Notes under the pieces: generated by a model
Seen by the model: only the letters and a program-made list of their open reading frames with translations
Database searches by the model: none
Told to the model about the DNA's origin: nothing
In this document: piece by piece, positions 1 through 10,797 of the stretch
Numbering within the stretch: the stretch's first letter is position 1
How the letters are laid out: every line of letters begins with the position of its first letter
Position numbers and translations under genes: made by a program
From: Moniliophthora roreri
Lineage: Eukaryota; Basidiomycota; Agaricomycetes; Agaricales; Marasmiaceae
Direction of reading: 5' to 3'
NCBI GenBank assembly: GCA_001466705.2
Contig: LATX02000133.1
Span: forward strand, 434,001 to 498,000
DNA length: 64,000 nt

Positions 1-1445
1 AACGTACCGGAAACCAAACTAGCACCCTCTTCTGGAAAGATTCCGCCGTTCAAGAACAAGTGCGAATTCTTCACGTATGACGCATAGGATTCAACGACGT
101 CGTGTTTGGTACCGCGTTTCTTACCTGAGGACGAATACATGATGAGTGAAGGTACTAGCGAAAGAGAGAGCTAGAACGTACCATCCAAAACAGGGTCCAT
201 CATCTCAACGTATCTCACCAAGTCGATATACGCCAAGTTGAGTTTATCTGCCTCACTGATGAAATAACGGAAAGTCTCGAGCGTGTCTTCGAGCGTCATC
301 CTGTCCAGTGGCAGTCAGTTTTGCAGTTGGGAAGCAGGGTACAGGTAAAGACTCACCCCATATCATTATACCCGCCTGTAGGACTCAGCTTAACTGCAAC
401 CCTGTCCGAGCCCCAGACGCCAGTTAGTTCCTTGAGCACCTCGAGACCGAACCGAGAACGGTTCTCGGCACTTCCGCCCCATTCGTCTGTACGTCTGTTG
501 GCAGTGTTGTCTAGGAACTGGTGCACGAGGTACCCGTTGGCGCCGTGTACTGTCAAACGCGTACGGGATGAATATGGATTGTAAGTACGAGACTAGAGGC
601 GACGCACGTTCAACACCGTCGAAACCAGCCTCTTTAGCATTGATTGCAGCGGTCTTGAAAAGAGCAATAAGCTTGCGGGGGTCGTCAATTTCAGTCGGCT
701 ATATAGCGTTTGTTCAGTAAGACGTGTACTGTAGGTGAAACGAGATGGGCCGTACAGTAACGTATCCAGGCTCTCCGGGCAAATGGCGGAATTTTCCTCC
801 TCGAGCCGAGATTGCTGATGGACCGTATACAGGCTACACGACGGTGTCAGATTAAGCGCCATAAAGAAAAGGCCGAGGATACGCACTACTCCTGCAGCTT
901 TCTGTTCTGGTGCATCCGGGTGACTGACGCGGCCGACTAGAACGCGTGAAAGAGTCAGGGACAGTGAAATATAAACCTTCTAGTAGAGCGTGCTTACCAT
1001 GCCAGAGCTAGAAGCGAATTATTATCAGTCACAAGAGCGATAACAAGCTAAGTTTTTGGCCTTTACAAACCTGTGCGTAAATTAATCCGCCCTCTTCGTG
1101 GACGGCATTGGTGACTTTCTTCCATCCTTCGATTTGTTCTTTGTTCCATATACCGGGAGCGTGCGGCCATTCGGTTCTACCTCAAAATCGTCAGTAAAGC
1201 AGCCGAGGAGAGCTCATGTAGTACGCGTACCCCTGCTGAGCGACCAAAACACCTTCGCTAATAATCAACCCAGCACCTCCCTTTGCACGCTGCCTATAGT
1301 ACTCGACGTTGAGATCGTTGGGTACGCTGGTTGGCACCGAACGATTACGCGTCAAAGCCGACATGACGACTCTGTTTCGAATCGTAAGTGGCCCGAGCTT
1401 CAACGGTTGGAACAGAGATGAAGTCCTTGAGGATGTAGAAGACAT
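1..1445 (-). CDS. Old yellow enzyme family NADH:flavin oxidoreductase (3' end outside window)
   Basis: FMN-dependent ene-reductase of the old yellow enzyme family, which reduces activated alkenes with NAD(P)H. The N-terminus reads [20 protein letters not shown], followed by an [18 protein letters not shown] stretch. Later exons give [23 protein letters not shown] and the family active-site region [12 protein letters not shown] with [10 protein letters not shown] (about 500-556). Near base 1 a GTKHDV-like and [17 protein letters not shown] C-terminal region is still open, so the last residues lie outside the window. Exons are joined by short introns, for example 5' site GTACGC near 1220 and a GTAAGC intron near 1000. 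The start at 1445 (MSSTSSRT) gives the usual family N-terminus. The frame stays open to an ATG at 1529, so a 28-residue extension is possible. Family assignment is certain; the physiological substrate is not known. Confidence 0.9.
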
Positions 1446-1529
1446 GTTTTGTCGTAGAATCGCAGAAGAGTTTCGATACGCTTGCTTGAAGACTAGAAGA
1501 CTGAATGAGATGGAGAATGAGGGCCGCAT

Positions 1530-3677
1530 CCTTCGAAGCTTTTATACGGATCCCTATCTGCGATCTTGAGGGTTATTAAGGTAGCGAGAGACGTTAACAT
1601 TGTGATGGTCGTAAGCAAAGTCTGATTATGATGACTGAGCTTGACTGAGCTCAGATCATTTGATGGGAAGAACTGACATTAATGGGGATGTTGGCTGGCC
1701 GGTAAAACGGTCTTGCAATTGCTTGTCAACTGAATTCTGTCAGCTCATGGGTGCCATGGGCAGCGGAGGGCGCTAGTACTCCCTCGAGTTCATTAGCATT
1801 ACAAAGTCAAATTACCTGCACCTGCGTAAGTCCCAGTAATCAATTCGTCAGCTGCTGGATGTAATTGGGTGCTACAAAGGCTGGCGTAGTTGGCGTATGG
1901 AGATTTGCGTCTGGTACTCCAACTGAGCGGATAATATGAAAATAGAAACTAAGTAGTCAACTTGAGTACGTGTGGTTCAATCAAATCGTTATATTACATC
2001 GGCGCTTTACAGGCTCCATTAAGAATATCCAAAGACCGTAACGCTTGAAGTTTTGAAAGGCAAGCCCTGGAGGATCAAGGACGCTTGAAAGCCAATCTGC
2101 AAAGTCCGATCCAGAATTATTATCCTGTCTTCGCATTTTTAATCCTGTACGCAACAGAAGCAGAGACTCCGTCTCGGTATACCCCAGGCAAGATTTCTCG
2201 TCCATGTTGAGAAGTACATATCCAGCCGCATGTTTTGAGCACAGATCCCTGCTTTCTCGGACGCCTTGGAACACGAATCTATCATAATCCTGCGAGTCGT
2301 CCTGTCCGAAACGACAGTATCAGGTATAGTCCCCAGATCAATGCCTCCAGTGTGGTCCATGTTCGACAGTCCACTGGTTTGAAGATCTTCGGTTCGCAAT
2401 TATTGGGAACACCGTAGTCTCCCCTAGGCATACTCAATCACTCGCAAGCTCGCTAGGTAGAGGGAACACCGTATAAGAGGCTGTGTTGGTCAGCGGAGAT
2501 ATAGAAAGTAACAATGATCTTGAAGCCATGAGAGATGGCATGAAGAACTCTTTTGACCTGAAATCGAGGGAAATTGAAGACGCTAGTCGCGGTAGCGAGG
2601 AGAGATCGACTCGGGCCCGTTGGGAGACGCGAGCGTTTATAGCTACTCTCCCTTCTACCACCATCAATGACTACGATCTACCCCCTTAGACCTCGATCCT
2701 AGCACCTGCACCTCTTTGACCGGATCACCTAGCGGAATGATAGGACGGGAGGGACCGAAAATTGTTCGATACCTGACGATAATCCCGTTCAAGCACCAAC
2801 CATGGCCGCTGCAATTGTCTGACAGGACGCGCCAAGACAGCAATGCGCCTTGTCGACTGGGATACCCTCACATCCTGTGATGATGTTAACCTCAACTTTC
2901 CACTGTCGAGATAGCAAGGTCAACGTTGAGAATCCAGGGTTTCCCGCGTTCTGCCTGTTCTAGGTAGCAGACTTGCTCCTAGAACTGTGTCGATACGGTG
3001 CGTTCTGCAACTATTCTATGAACAATACATTCGACAAATATTTAATCCGACAGGTACTCCTTCCGCATGGACATTGTGCGTGTGTGTGTGCGAGCCTTAT
3101 CGGAAGCTGACAATCCTCCTTCTCACCAGGTGTAGTATCTGTTCTTTATAGGTATGTGATTTTTCTACTACGCCTACCATATTTGGTATTGATATTTCCT
3201 TTCTTAACCAGCTTAATCGCCGTAGTAGCGGGAGCCCCGCTTGTCTACGATTAAACTATTTTTGCCGCCCTGTCCTCTGAGCTCTGCTTGCGACTCAGAG
3301 GTGCCTATTGCAGTTGCGTCGTCAGATCCTCTTCGGAGGATCCGATTGTTCGCTTCCTTTCTACTCTCTTCTATGTAATCCTTCTCTTTGAAGAGTTGCG
3401 GGAAAGAGCAAATGGGTTGTGTGAAAGTCGTGGTTTTCTGAATGTTGCTTGGTTTTTATTCACATGCTTTGTTTGATACGTATCTGGCTGCCCTAGAGGA
3501 TCTGAATACAATACTCCTAGGTTTCATGTAACTTCCTTCACATGTTTACATGCCTTGCCATTCATGATTGAGCCTATTACCTGTGCGTGTTTCTGTTCTC
3601 CAATATCCAATATTGTACTCGGCATGTTATCTGCATTTATTACAACCCAAACGCTGGTATATCATTGAAAATTCCTT
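1530..3677. other. Intergenic stretch without a supported gene
   Basis: No recognisable protein. Open frames on the minus strand (1981-2399 and 2434-2667) show no family motif and no coherent exon chain. A short GT-rich run lies at about 3077-3096. The stretch lies between the 5' end of the old yellow enzyme gene and the 3' end of the first GDQYND-family copy. Confidence 0.5.
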
Positions 3678-5757
3678 TCACTCTCCACCATAAACCCTCG
3701 GTTTCCACTTCAGTGAACGTATCAGTTGATTGTGATAGCAGAATCGTCGACTTTCACCTTCCGTGCATTTCCTCTGGTCCAAATCAGCTGTAACGGGTTC
3801 CCAGAGCGGCCATATTCGCTTGAGAGACTCGGCAAACTGAGTAGTCGTTGGGTCAAAGCCTCGCGCGATTTGGTACTTGTAGACAGTATTGTATGCCTTT
3901 TTGGGCCACAAATCGAGTCTGACTTGGATTGGCTTCGGAGTGAGCTGGGGAAGATCCATGCTTGCGCATGCATCCTCTGGAAGGCGCGATGTACCGTCAC
4001 GGTCCAGCGACCAGTAGTAATTTTGACCAAATGTCAGTGACCAGGACTGGAGAGTCGACAGGTCAGCGCTCCTCGGCGGCAGTGCCGGAAAAAAAAGGTA
4101 AACGAATGGTGGTACTGCTGGTGATGGGTTGAGCACGTTTAGCTTGGCTGGAGTTACACATATCGTGAGGAAATAAGAAAGTATGACTGACATAGAGTCG
4201 CGGTCAGTCACATCGTTTTTGATGGAAAGCATTTCACACATACAACAGCATCGTTCAGATCCATCAAGGATGTCCTGAGCAGCAAATACGTTGTGGCACT
4301 GCGCTAGCCACCCTGAATCTACCTCCAGATCGTCTGTTAGTTCAGACCTGAAGCAGTCTCCCCTGTACAGCTTCCGAATAGTGCGATCAAGTCGTAGACT
4401 AAGTGAGTACATATAGAGTCAACTAGTCCACAAAGATATTCATTACCGTACTCACCGCGTCATTTTATGTCCAATATTTGTGCAATGATCAAAGGTAGAT
4501 CCTCGTAAGTCCCACGTAGTGCGCACCTCCCCCCGCAACCTAGCAATAGGCTCCAATGAAGCTGAGTAAACCGTATCGAAACGCAAGCTCCTGAGAAGAT
4601 CTGGTGAAAATGAATGTACGCCATGTCCACATGAACTGTGTAGCTCGACGTGAAGTTCGTTGAGATTGACTATGCTGAAGTGACTCTCCCAGCACAGTAT
4701 GTCGGTAAGATAGAGCATGACGATGTCCATATCACTATCCCCTTCTTGACCTAGGAACCTAGCAAATATGTCTTCCTTGAACATTTCCAAGGTAAGCGGA
4801 ATAGCCGATACGGTCGCTGAATACCGAGGCGGTGCCTTGAAGTAAGGCCCTTCAGGTCCCGAGCATACACGCCCCTTCTTTGAGTCAACCCATAGCCGCC
4901 GAAAACTACAACCTAATTGCTCCTGTATGTAAATTATTAACGGTACGCTTGATATGTTTGGGTGTACTCACGCGTAGGATGATCGTGCAAAGATTCATCA
5001 AGGGTGATTCCTCTTTGAATACATTCGCGAACGGTATCATTTCTGTGCGCAAGCGGGCCTGAGTAGCGGATACTAACCATAGCAGTCAGGCACGTACCAT
5101 CGTAGAAGATCAAAGCTGGAACTTGCGACCGGTTGATGCCAAAAATCTGGAATCTATATGGGTTTCTGTCGACAAGAACGTATTTGAGTTCGGTGAATAA
5201 CAGAAAGAAGCCAAGGCGCTGACTGGTTTTGCGAGTAATCCCGGAAATCTTGTCTCCATGCCTGGTAATAAACTCAGTTCAGATACACAATACAGTGAGC
5301 ACTTGCTGTGCCTCACCTTTTGTGCATCTTTGCCATGATAAGAGATGACCGTAAACCGCCCCTTTTCACCACGGACCTTCGAAGTATGGAGTTGAACAGT
5401 TCTGCGAATTTCGGGTCTTTTCAGCCATCCTCTACCATCATTTTGTAACTCTGCGATGAGCGCTGAGTCCCGATAGATCTCCTTGATATTACAGAGATCA
5501 CCACGAATGAGCTGATGAAACTTGTGATACGCGTTAGTACATCGTACTGAGAAGCACAATTGAGAACTCACTTGATTGTATTCACCATCGTCGTTGTTAT
5601 CCTTCTCGTCTCTGATTTCCTTCAAAACTGCTTTTCCGTGCACATGAACGGTTTGAGCTTCAATCGTGGTTCTGTAGTCGTTGCATTGATCTCCTTCGAC
5701 ATTTTGGATCTGAGCACGTCCACTGATGGAGACGTTGGTGAGATTGGACAAAGACAT
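3678..5757 (-). CDS. Uncharacterised agaricomycete GDQYND-type family protein, copy A
   Basis: Multi-exon gene of unknown function, paralogous to the gene at 8.2-10.4 kb. Exon 1 (5757-5572) starts MSLSNLTNVSISGRAQI and carries a GDQCND motif, then a charged linker. Exon 2 has RGDLCNIKEIYRD, RRTVQLHTSKVRGEK and FTVISYHGKDAQK. Next come AWRQDF and IFGINRSQVPALIFYDG, RLRTEMIPF, RRLWVDSKKG, LRFDTVYSASLEPIARL, and a C-terminal region with YYWSLDRDGTSRLPEDAC and YKYQIARGFDPTTTQFAESL. Exon order and the first intron position match copy B. All joints have short GT-AG introns, so it looks intact. I see no signal peptide, transmembrane segment or catalytic motif. I recall similar predicted proteins as a multicopy family in Agaricales, but no function. 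The last ~30 residues are less certain because copy B differs there. Confidence 0.75.
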
Positions 5758-6221
5758 GGCAGGTGTTCTGCGAGGAAGCTGGGGGTTCGCAGCAATGTGA
5801 TGGCGTGTTGAACACGAGGCGTTGCAATATTTCGAGTTTGACAGAGAAGCAATCTCAAGAGTCCGAGTATTATCGACCTGTTATCGACAGAGCACCTGCA
5901 TGATGATCGCAAGTCATTCGGCCGATTGAATATTCAAAAAGGGCAGCATTGTAGATTTTGTAGGACCCTATACAGAATTTGGAGCTGCAGGGAATTAGGA
6001 ATATCGTTGAGGGTTCCAGCGCTAGCGCTTGCGTAGTATCATTCTTCCCACAAACCGTCACCACGATACAGGCCCTTCCAAGGGCCGGAAAGAGAACGTG
6101 TTGACGCCAGAATGCCCAAATCGAGCCACTACTGCAACTCCCTGCCCCGAATATACCACTCTGGGGCGTCGACAAAGTTACTGTATGATTCAGAGGCGTG
6201 AGGCAGGCCATGAAGAGATAT
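5758..6221. other. Upstream region of copy A, bordering the hAT insertion
   Basis: About 460 bases between the copy A start codon and the target-site duplication of the hAT-type element. Only open frames without motifs are present. It probably carries the copy A promoter, but I see no clear TATA box. Confidence 0.4.
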
Positions 6222-6229
6222 AGAACGCG

Positions 6230-6252
6230 TAGGGCTCGTTACCGTACCCGTA
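6230..6252 (+). repeat. Left 23-bp terminal inverted repeat of the hAT-type element
   Basis: Identical to the reverse complement of 7400-7422. It is preceded directly by the target duplication AGAACGCG (6222-6229). Confidence 0.92.
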
Positions 6253-7041
6253 TACGGGTACGGTCGTCAAAGTTACGGGTCGTAAGGTGTACGGGCAAGC
6301 CCGTAACCGTACCGTATAAGCGCATCTTGACCTCTACGGTACGGGTACGGGGTCGTAACCGTACCGTCAACCGTATATACGGTGTTATCCTAAGAAGCCT
6401 CAAGGTTGATGGGAAATTTGACCAATTATGGCCATACGCAGCTCTGCCGAGTCTGCATAGAGTGTTTGTGAGCCTCTAGAGGGTCAGTCATCGAATATCG
6501 CCAAGGAAATGAATTTTATTTTGACTTTGAACAATAGGACACGGTTTAACTGCATCTGGAGAGCACCCTGCTGACCATGGCTGTCATTAAAGACTACTGA
6601 GGGCTATTAGTATGGGTACATACGTGAAAAAAGCAGTGGCTCACCTTCATCACTCCAATAATTCATTCCTCCATTGCTCAAAATTGCCGTCAGCCCAATC
6701 TAAGTTCGATGAAGACCCAAGAGGGTGAGCTTGACTTCTCTTGACCGCTACCGATGGCGTTGAAGAAAGCAGTAACCAGGTTTCAACAACGAACCAAAGT
6801 AGTGCTAAAGAAGTCGTGCGACGGCATTTTTCCCAATTTGGAAGTCATTGCCGCATCGAACGCCCACCCAGACCGTATTACGGCCGTAAACCCGTCTGAC
6901 GGTACGGTCTGTACGGTTTACGACTGACCCGTAAACCGTACCGTACCTTCCTTCCCTCCACCGGGCTACGGTACGGGTCCGTAACCGTATATACGACCCC
7001 GTATAGACGGCAATGTACACCACTAAACGCCTAACGTATCG

Positions 7042-7375
7042 TACCGATACGTGCATAATGAGGCTGGGCCGGGGTGTGAAAGGGCCCTGTACAGGGCCTT
7101 TTCAAAACCCCCCCGGCAGATTTCGTTACGTGAGTACCACGTGAATGGGTTTTTTGACTTGGTAAAAGCACAGGTTTTCCCTCTCCTCCCGTGCTGTATA
7201 TTCGTAAACTACAAAAAAACGTCCCAAGGGGCCCTAGGGTGGCCCCGAAAGGGGAGGGGACAACGGGATGAGCGAGCGGTCAGAAAAATTCGCTTACGTC
7301 TATCTATCATCTATCTGGGGGGTCTGTACAGGGCTGTCCACACCCCGTCACAGCCTCATTATGCACGTATCGGTA
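7042..7375. mobile_element. Nested 334-bp inverted-repeat (MITE-like) element
   Basis: The left end (7042-7078) and the reverse complement of the right end (about 7339-7375) share 25 identical bases beginning TACCGATACGTGCATAATGA. After a 4-base block with three differences they share GGGGTGTG. It begins and ends with TA, so a Tc1/mariner-type TA duplication would fit. An 8-bp direct repeat ACGTATCG (7034-7041 and 7365-7372) is an alternative target duplication that partly overlaps the repeat. It lies wholly inside the hAT-type element, about 25 bp from the right TIR, and codes for nothing visible. Superfamily is undecided. Confidence 0.6.
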
Positions 7376-7399
7376 TGACACAGTGGATTTCTAGCGGTG

Positions 7400-7422
7400 T
7401 ACGGGTACGGTAACGAGCCCTA
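7400..7422 (-). repeat. Right 23-bp terminal inverted repeat of the hAT-type element
   Basis: Mirror copy of 6230-6252. It is followed directly by the second target duplication AGAACGCG (7423-7430). Confidence 0.92.
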
Positions 7423-7630
7423 AGAACGCGCAAGGCTGCAGCTTGTTCCCTTGAACTGGTTACTGACATCGTGCGTAGATTTCCATGACCGGCGAGCGAC
7501 GCCCGGTTTGAACTTCATTCCACCGAGTATCGACACGGATTCTATCAACCGTTTTGTCTGGATGAAGACCATACTCCCCTGATGAATCTCGAGGGGACGT
7601 TCTACTTTTCTTTCGTATTTCAACCTGTAC

Positions 7631-7990
7631 TCACATAACACATGTCACCAGCCCATCAAGCACTTTTCGGGCCTGTATTAGTCGAACCTGTATGACGATA
7701 AAAACGACCTCCAACCACCGCCAGAACCATCCATCATCGAGCTTCGCATTGACCACTAATTCAATTTCTTCCTTTACAACGGTACTATGTCTTGATTCTT
7801 CAATGGTCCACTCCTCGTTGACGATGGCAACGCCGTTCAATGTATAAACGCCCTCGTCCGTTCTCACCCATGCTCTCTCTCTCTCGACTTGATCCCAAAA
7901 CGCCCATGCTCGACCTATGCTCTCTTTCTTCGCAGCAGCCGAAGACACAGAAGCTCTCAACGCAGATTGTAGAGAAGATACCGACGCCTG
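7631..7990 (-). CDS. Possible small hypothetical protein or gene fragment
   Basis: An open frame of about 110-120 codons without a recognisable family. It reads through AKKESIGRAWAFWDQVERER and TLNGVAIVNEEWTIEES, and ends with a hydrophobic stretch WFWRWLEVVFIVIQVRL that could span a membrane. The frame is open upstream of the first ATG (7960), so an upstream exon may be missing. It lies just downstream of the hAT-type insertion on the plus-strand map. It could be a fragment or a chance ORF. Confidence 0.25.
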   Translation of the reverse strand, partial: QASVSSLQSALRASVSSAAAKKESIGRAWAFWDQVERERAWVRTDEGVYTLNGVAIVNEEWTIEESRHSTVVKEEIELVVNAKLDDGWFWRWLEVVFIVIQVRLIQARKVLDGLVTCVM

Positions 7991-8192
7991 TGAAGCAATA
8001 GGGCTACCCCCGAATAACCTTTACCCAAATCCTAGGTCTTATTGTTACAACAATTCACAAGGCCGCACATTTCTCCCTACCCTTTCGTAGAATAGTATGA
8101 GAACGGTTCATCGAAGAAATTCGACGCGTTTTCGATCGTTACATACGTATTCAAGGAATGGATATACAATAAGGCCGAAAGGCAAAGGCGTG

Positions 8193-10353
8193 TTATATTC
8201 CAAAGGCAGGAATATTAAGGTCACCAAAAGACCACCATGGAGTGGAGCCTGAACTGCTTTGGATTTCTGGAGGCGAAAAGGTGAGTTCAGTTGCATATGG
8301 AACAAGCAGACTATCGACGAGCTCACCTTCAGACCGCGCATCCTTTTGCGGCAAGATTGGTTCCCAAATCGGTAATCCAAGAGATTCAGCGAATTGTGTG
8401 CTTTTAGGGTCAAATCCTCGGGCGAGTTGGTATCTGTACATTTCGTCGTAATTGGATTGGGGCCAAGAGACAAGCTCGGGCTTGACTGGCCATGGGGTTC
8501 GAGAGAACCTGGGAAGACACAGTCGGAGGCATTCATCTTTTGAGAGGCGCCTCTCGCCGTCTTTATCCCGTGACCAGTAACTGCTCCAGGACTTCAGCCT
8601 GGCAAGGGTCAAAGGCGGTGGCGGAAGAAAGAGATAAATGGGTTCCGACAAAGGGTCGACTGGTGAGGCACCGGATAGCGTGTCGGATTCCGAAAGGTGG
8701 GGAAAACGTCCTTCGGTAGCTTCGTTGACCACTAGCCAGGGAGAGATTTCGGTTTTGAAAGTAAGTAGATCTAAAAGGTTATAGAGTCTATTGTTGAAAT
8801 CAGTATCTCTGTTTGGGAAGGTAGGGCACACACGTTGGGTGGTGCACATTACACCAGCTTCACGAATGGCAGTGAGGACACCATGATGTTGTGCTAGCCA
8901 CGCTTTCTCTACTTCTCGTCCTGGGACAAGCAGCCTGAAGAATTCGTCGTCCCCAATTGTTTGGAGAGGCCTTGTGAATCTCAAGCTGTTGGTGTGTATG
9001 TGAGAATGATCGGATGGTTTAGAAGATGTTGATACTCACCGTGTCATCCCACTCTCGACAACTGTATCTTCAACAAAGCATGAGGTATAATTGAACCACT
9101 TTATGGCATGCATGCCCTCCTGCAATCTAGCGATTGGTTCTAAAGCGTTGGAATAAACCGTATCAAACCGCAAATCCTCCAAAGAAAAATCTGGAGAGAA
9201 TATCCCAGCGTCATCCACACGCAGACGACGTAGCGCAGCCTCGGGATCCAGAAAAGCAATGATGTGGGCTCGACTCCTGTTATAGCAAATGGATGTGAGG
9301 ACGGCCATGTCCCTCGTGCTCGATCCGTTTTCACATAAGTATCTAGTGAAGGTGTTTTCGTTGAGCATTTCCACTGTAAAAGGGACTTCAGGAATGTGTT
9401 GCCAGACAACACGCATTATTTTGCGGACTAAAAAGCCTTGCACATCGAGTCCCGAACGGATACAGCCACTTCTGCAGTCAATCCATAATCGAGAGGCGTT
9501 GCAATTCAAACGGCGCTGATATCAAGAATGTATTACTTTCAACATTCCAAGAAATACCTGCACACTTACCTCCAGCATGTGTATGTACATCTGCATCCAT
9601 GTCATCTCCTTTTTGTCCTTGCCAGCTTGAGCAAAGGGTATCATTTCTGTGCGTAATTGGAATCATGGGATAGCACCAGCCCTACTTGGTACGACTTACC
9701 GTCGTAAAAGATGAGAGAAGGAATCTTAGATCGATTAATGCCAAAAAGCTGAACCATATTCGGACTCCTGTCGTTTGGACTAAGTGAGAGGCAGATGAGA
9801 GAGGAAATCGTGGCACGCACCTCGTCTGAGAATAGCGCTTAAAGTCCCGTCTCCAGGCCTAGTCAGTATCCTGCATCAGAAGCTTGACGCTAACAAGAAA
9901 GCAAGAGTGTTGATTCTACCGTCAAAGCCTCTTCACCGTGATAAGAGACGACCGTCAACAACTTCTCTTCACCTCGAACTTCCGATGTCTGTACGGTTCG
10001 ACGAGCTCTAGTTCGCACCAATTTACGCTCTCGTTCCGAGAATTGCACTTCTTTAAGGTCTCCTGTATCGCGATATACCTCCTTAATGCTATACAGGTCG
10101 CCACGGATGTAGTTGCGAAACTTGCAAGAATACATTAGTACCACGCTACGTTGAAGAATCTGAGGCACACCTGATGATATTCCTCCTCATCATCATCACT
10201 TACCACTCCCTCTACCACTGCCTCCCCTTGAACATAAACAACTTGAGCATTGACCACAGTCTGGCTATTATCATTATACTGATCGCCTTGAACGTTGTTG
10301 ATGAGTCTTGCGTGGCTGCCAAAGGAGAAGTTGCTGGCATTGAAAAAGGACAT
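8193..10353 (-). CDS. Uncharacterised agaricomycete GDQYND-type family protein, copy B
   Basis: Complete paralogue of copy A. Exon 1 starts MSFFNASNFSFGSHARLINN and has GDQYNDNSQTVVNAQVVYV, then an acidic SDDDEEEYHQ tail before the intron. Exon 2 has RGDLYSIKEVYRD, RARRTVQTSEVRGEEK and TVVSYHGEEA. Then come MVQLFGINRSKIPSLIFYDG, LRTEMIPFAQAGKDKKEMTW, SRLWIDCRSG, LRFDTVYSNALEPIARL, WLAQHHGV, YWSRDKDGERRLSKDECL and YRYQLARGFDPKSTQFAESL. Order, spacing and intron positions agree with copy A. The 3' end is uncertain: a frame without splicing ends at 8193, while a GTGAGC..AAGCAG intron near 8330-8270 would move the stop to about 8108. Function is unknown. No enzyme motif, signal peptide or membrane segment is visible. 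Confidence 0.78.
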
Positions 10354-10429
10354 TTAAGAGGTTTGAGGTCTAGCTCGAACACGACATTTTGAGTCGGCCG
10401 GAACGAAGCGACATGCCGACTCACTGCAA

Positions 10430-10437
10430 TATAAATA
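10430..10437 (-). promoter_or_regulatory. Possible TATA element upstream of copy B
   Basis: TATAAATA on the plus strand (TATTTATA on the coding strand), 77 bases upstream of the copy B start codon. Orientation is not ideal for copy B and no gene starts close on the other side, so this is tentative. Confidence 0.25.
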
Positions 10438-10797
10438 GCGTCTCGGCTGCATACAGATTTGAAATTTCGATGGCAGCATTAGGCGCATTCCTCCGAGTCT
10501 ATGTTCTCTCAGCCTTCTCTGTGTCCTATCGACTGTGCCTCAATTACAAGTTTTGTGCGTTCTTCCAGAGTAAGATGTACGGAGAACGTCCGAAACAAAC
10601 AGGATAGAAGACCATGAAAACTAGAAATCAAGATCAACGATAATCAGCGCACGCATGATTCTGGAACTCGGAATCTCGGGGTGCGTCTGCCACTCATTTC
10701 CTTGTTTTCGTTCACGCTTCTGACCATGGATAATCAAGCATCTCCGTTCCCTCATCAGCCGTCACATCAGAGAGCATAGCCCACAGAGGGGGAAGAG

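Larger units (their letters stand above)
6230..7422. mobile_element. Non-autonomous hAT-type DNA transposon, 1,193 bp
   Basis: The element starts TAGGGCTCGTTACCGTACCC and ends with the exact inverted complement. The terminal inverted repeats (6230-6252 and 7400-7422) are identical over 23 bp. It is flanked by a perfect 8-bp direct repeat AGAACGCG at 6222-6229 and 7423-7430. An 8-bp target duplication and TIRs beginning with a pyrimidine, A and GGG are hallmarks of the hAT superfamily. Both subterminal zones (about 6240-6390 and 6880-7030) are packed with short ACCGTA/TACGGT motifs in both orientations, as expected for transposase binding arrays. No transposase is encoded, so movement would need an enzyme in trans. 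A second inverted-repeat element is nested near its right end. Identical TIRs and a perfect target duplication suggest a fairly recent insertion. Confidence 0.9.

Noticed and set aside
1309..1569. Plus-strand 86-codon frame overlapping the start of the old yellow enzyme gene
   Set aside because: Antisense of a well-supported coding exon with clear family motifs on the other strand.
6240..7040. Arrays of TACGGT/ACCGTA considered as telomere-like or CRISPR-like repeats
   Set aside because: Units are irregular, occur in both orientations and lie inside the TIR-bounded element, so they are subterminal repeats of the transposon. No TTAGGG arrays and no regular spacers.
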